Positions 63,186 through 64,000 of a stretch of 64,000 nucleotides of DNA are shown here, piece after piece (the first letter of the stretch is position 1; each line of letters begins with the position of its first letter). Below the pieces are notes generated by a model. It was not told the DNA's origin, ran no database searches, and was given only the letters and a program-made list of their open reading frames with translations. The stretch lies in the NCBI RefSeq assembly GCF_037969765.1, contig NZ_CP150207.1, positions 558,001 through 622,000 of the forward strand, read 5' to 3'. Source of the stretch: Paenibacillus sp. FSL W8-0186 (GTDB lineage Bacteria > Bacillota > Bacilli > Paenibacillales > Paenibacillaceae). Position numbers and translations under genes: made by a program.

Positions 63186-64000
63186 GTGAAGAAAATGAGC
63201 CTGCTGGTTTTAATCATGCTTCTTTTTGCATTTCTCTCTACGGACCAGACTACGGAAGCAGCTGCTAAATATTCAGAAACTTTGCTTGCTGAGTCCACGA
63301 AAGCTTACGCGTTAACCTCAACACAAACCTTACTCGTCGATCATGTTAATAACCAGCTTCAAGTTATAAATTTGAGTACTCAAACAATAATGTGGAGCAA
63401 GAAATTCCCCATAGTGTACGACAGTCAAGTGTTAACCAATCCACTAAAAATTATCGTTATTACATCAGATAATAATAAGTTAAAAAAAGTGACAATTTCC
63501 GCTGACGGAACTATTCTTTCGGAGCAAGTATTTCCTAGTATAAAGTTAACGGAAAACATAAAGATTAGCTGGGCGCCTGCAATAAATAAAGAAAAGGAAA
63601 AGCTGGCTGTTGTGAATGGCAACCAGGTACTTTTTTATGAATATCCTTGGAAAAAGCCAATAACGACTCTTCCTTACAGTTCGGCTGAGGATAAGAAATA
63701 TGAATATACTATTACAAAAGACGTTCAACTGCAAACACCATATGTAGTTATTAAATTGAATGGAGATAATTCAACTCAATCACAGGATTTATACCGAATA
63801 TTAAATATAACTACCAAAAAGGCGATTACTATCCCTGCTGAGTGGAATGTGAACACTAGTTTTTCGGTTGAAGGAAATGAATTGATTGTAAATTCTACAA
63901 GTCAAATCGGCCATCCACTTGGAATTAATGTAGATTCTGATTATACCATTTACGCCAAATATGACCTAAAGACAGGGGAAATTAACAACAAGGTTATTCG
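63186..64000 (+). CDS. Secreted propeller-like protein, 3' end outside window
   Basis: GTG start with GGAGG at 63175. The signal peptide KKMSLLVLIMLLFAFLST ends near TEAAAK. At least 271 residues are visible without a stop. Beta-rich repeats such as TQTLLVDHVNNQLQVINLST and EKLAVVNGNQVLFYEYPW suggest a WD40/PQQ-like propeller fold. The frame runs past base 64000, so the C-terminus is unknown. Not a member of the cassette type. Confidence 0.75.
   Translation, partial: MKKMSLLVLIMLLFAFLSTDQTTEAAAKYSETLLAESTKAYALTSTQTLLVDHVNNQLQVINLSTQTIMWSKKFPIVYDSQVLTNPLKIIVITSDNNKLKKVTISADGTILSEQVFPSIKLTENIKISWAPAINKEKEKLAVVNGNQVLFYEYPWKKPITTLPYSSAEDKKYEYTITKDVQLQTPYVVIKLNGDNSTQSQDLYRILNITTKKAITIPAEWNVNTSFSVEGNELIVNSTSQIGHPLGINVDSDYTIYAKYDLKTGEINNKVI

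Noticed and set aside
1..64000. tRNA, rRNA or known riboswitch
   Set aside because: No cloverleaf, rRNA or recognisable riboswitch consensus was found by eye on either strand.

Overview
The window looks like a chromosome segment from a Paenibacillus-type member of the Bacillota. The signs are strong AGGAGG-type ribosome sites, many TTG/GTG starts, lipopeptide-style NRPS genes with an EctB-like aminotransferase, a cupin-AraC regulator, copper-amine-oxidase-stalk secreted proteins and several families of intergenic repeats. It splits into two very different halves. Bases 1 to about 33,960 are GC-rich, densely coded and operonic. From about 34,200 the DNA becomes much more AT-rich, with small unrelated genes, many pseudogenes and recurring inverted repeats.

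Left half. Bases 1-17,734 are the end of a nonribosomal peptide cluster: a C-A-T-E module (5' end outside the window), a 3,737-residue trimodular synthetase (C-A-T x3) ending in a degenerate epimerization/condensation-like domain instead of a thioesterase, an MFS exporter, and an EctB-type aminotransferase that probably supplies 2,4-diaminobutyrate. Reading the adenylation pockets by eye suggests X(D)-Val-Leu-Val/Ile for the last four residues, with X possibly basic. Next come a reverse-strand sugar catabolism operon (Gfo/Idh oxidoreductase and two isomerase/epimerase TIM barrels) with a divergent AraC regulator, a repeat-rich gene-free stretch, a thioredoxin-like protein, a tandem-octamer region, a P-loop ATPase, a PRD/PTS regulator with an ascorbate-type EIIB-EIIC pair, and an AfuABC/Fbp-type ABC transporter with two paralogous binding lipoproteins.

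Right half. From 34,200 to about 62,500, single genes, almost all on the plus strand, alternate with imperfect inverted repeats. Their left ends read (RY)CTAAC-n-TATTCACGC and their right ends (C)GTGAA-n-ATGTTAGRC/GTTATAT. This is the layout of integron attC sites and gene cassettes. No integrase gene is visible. The cassettes include DUF4062, two DUF2971, a P-loop ATPase with a zinc ribbon, TmrB (tunicamycin resistance), Abi-alpha/DUF4393, DUF5677, GNAT and several unknowns. Many are decayed (DUF4303, GNAT, HD hydrolase, trypsin-like protease). The array is interrupted by three degenerate copies of the 3' end of the neighbouring ABC binding-protein gene, and by two copies of a divergent small-gene/HTH module. 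Later parts hold a MerR-controlled SDR/tautomerase pair, an IS66 remnant, a 31-codon holin-like type I toxin with a likely antisense RNA, and secreted proteins (stalk domain, Ig-like repeats, and a propeller-like protein running off the right edge).

The most noteworthy candidate is the attC-like cassette array in a Gram-positive genome, apparently grown beside the binding-protein gene and carrying a defence-flavoured gene load. All assignments rest on reading the sequence; no database search was run.
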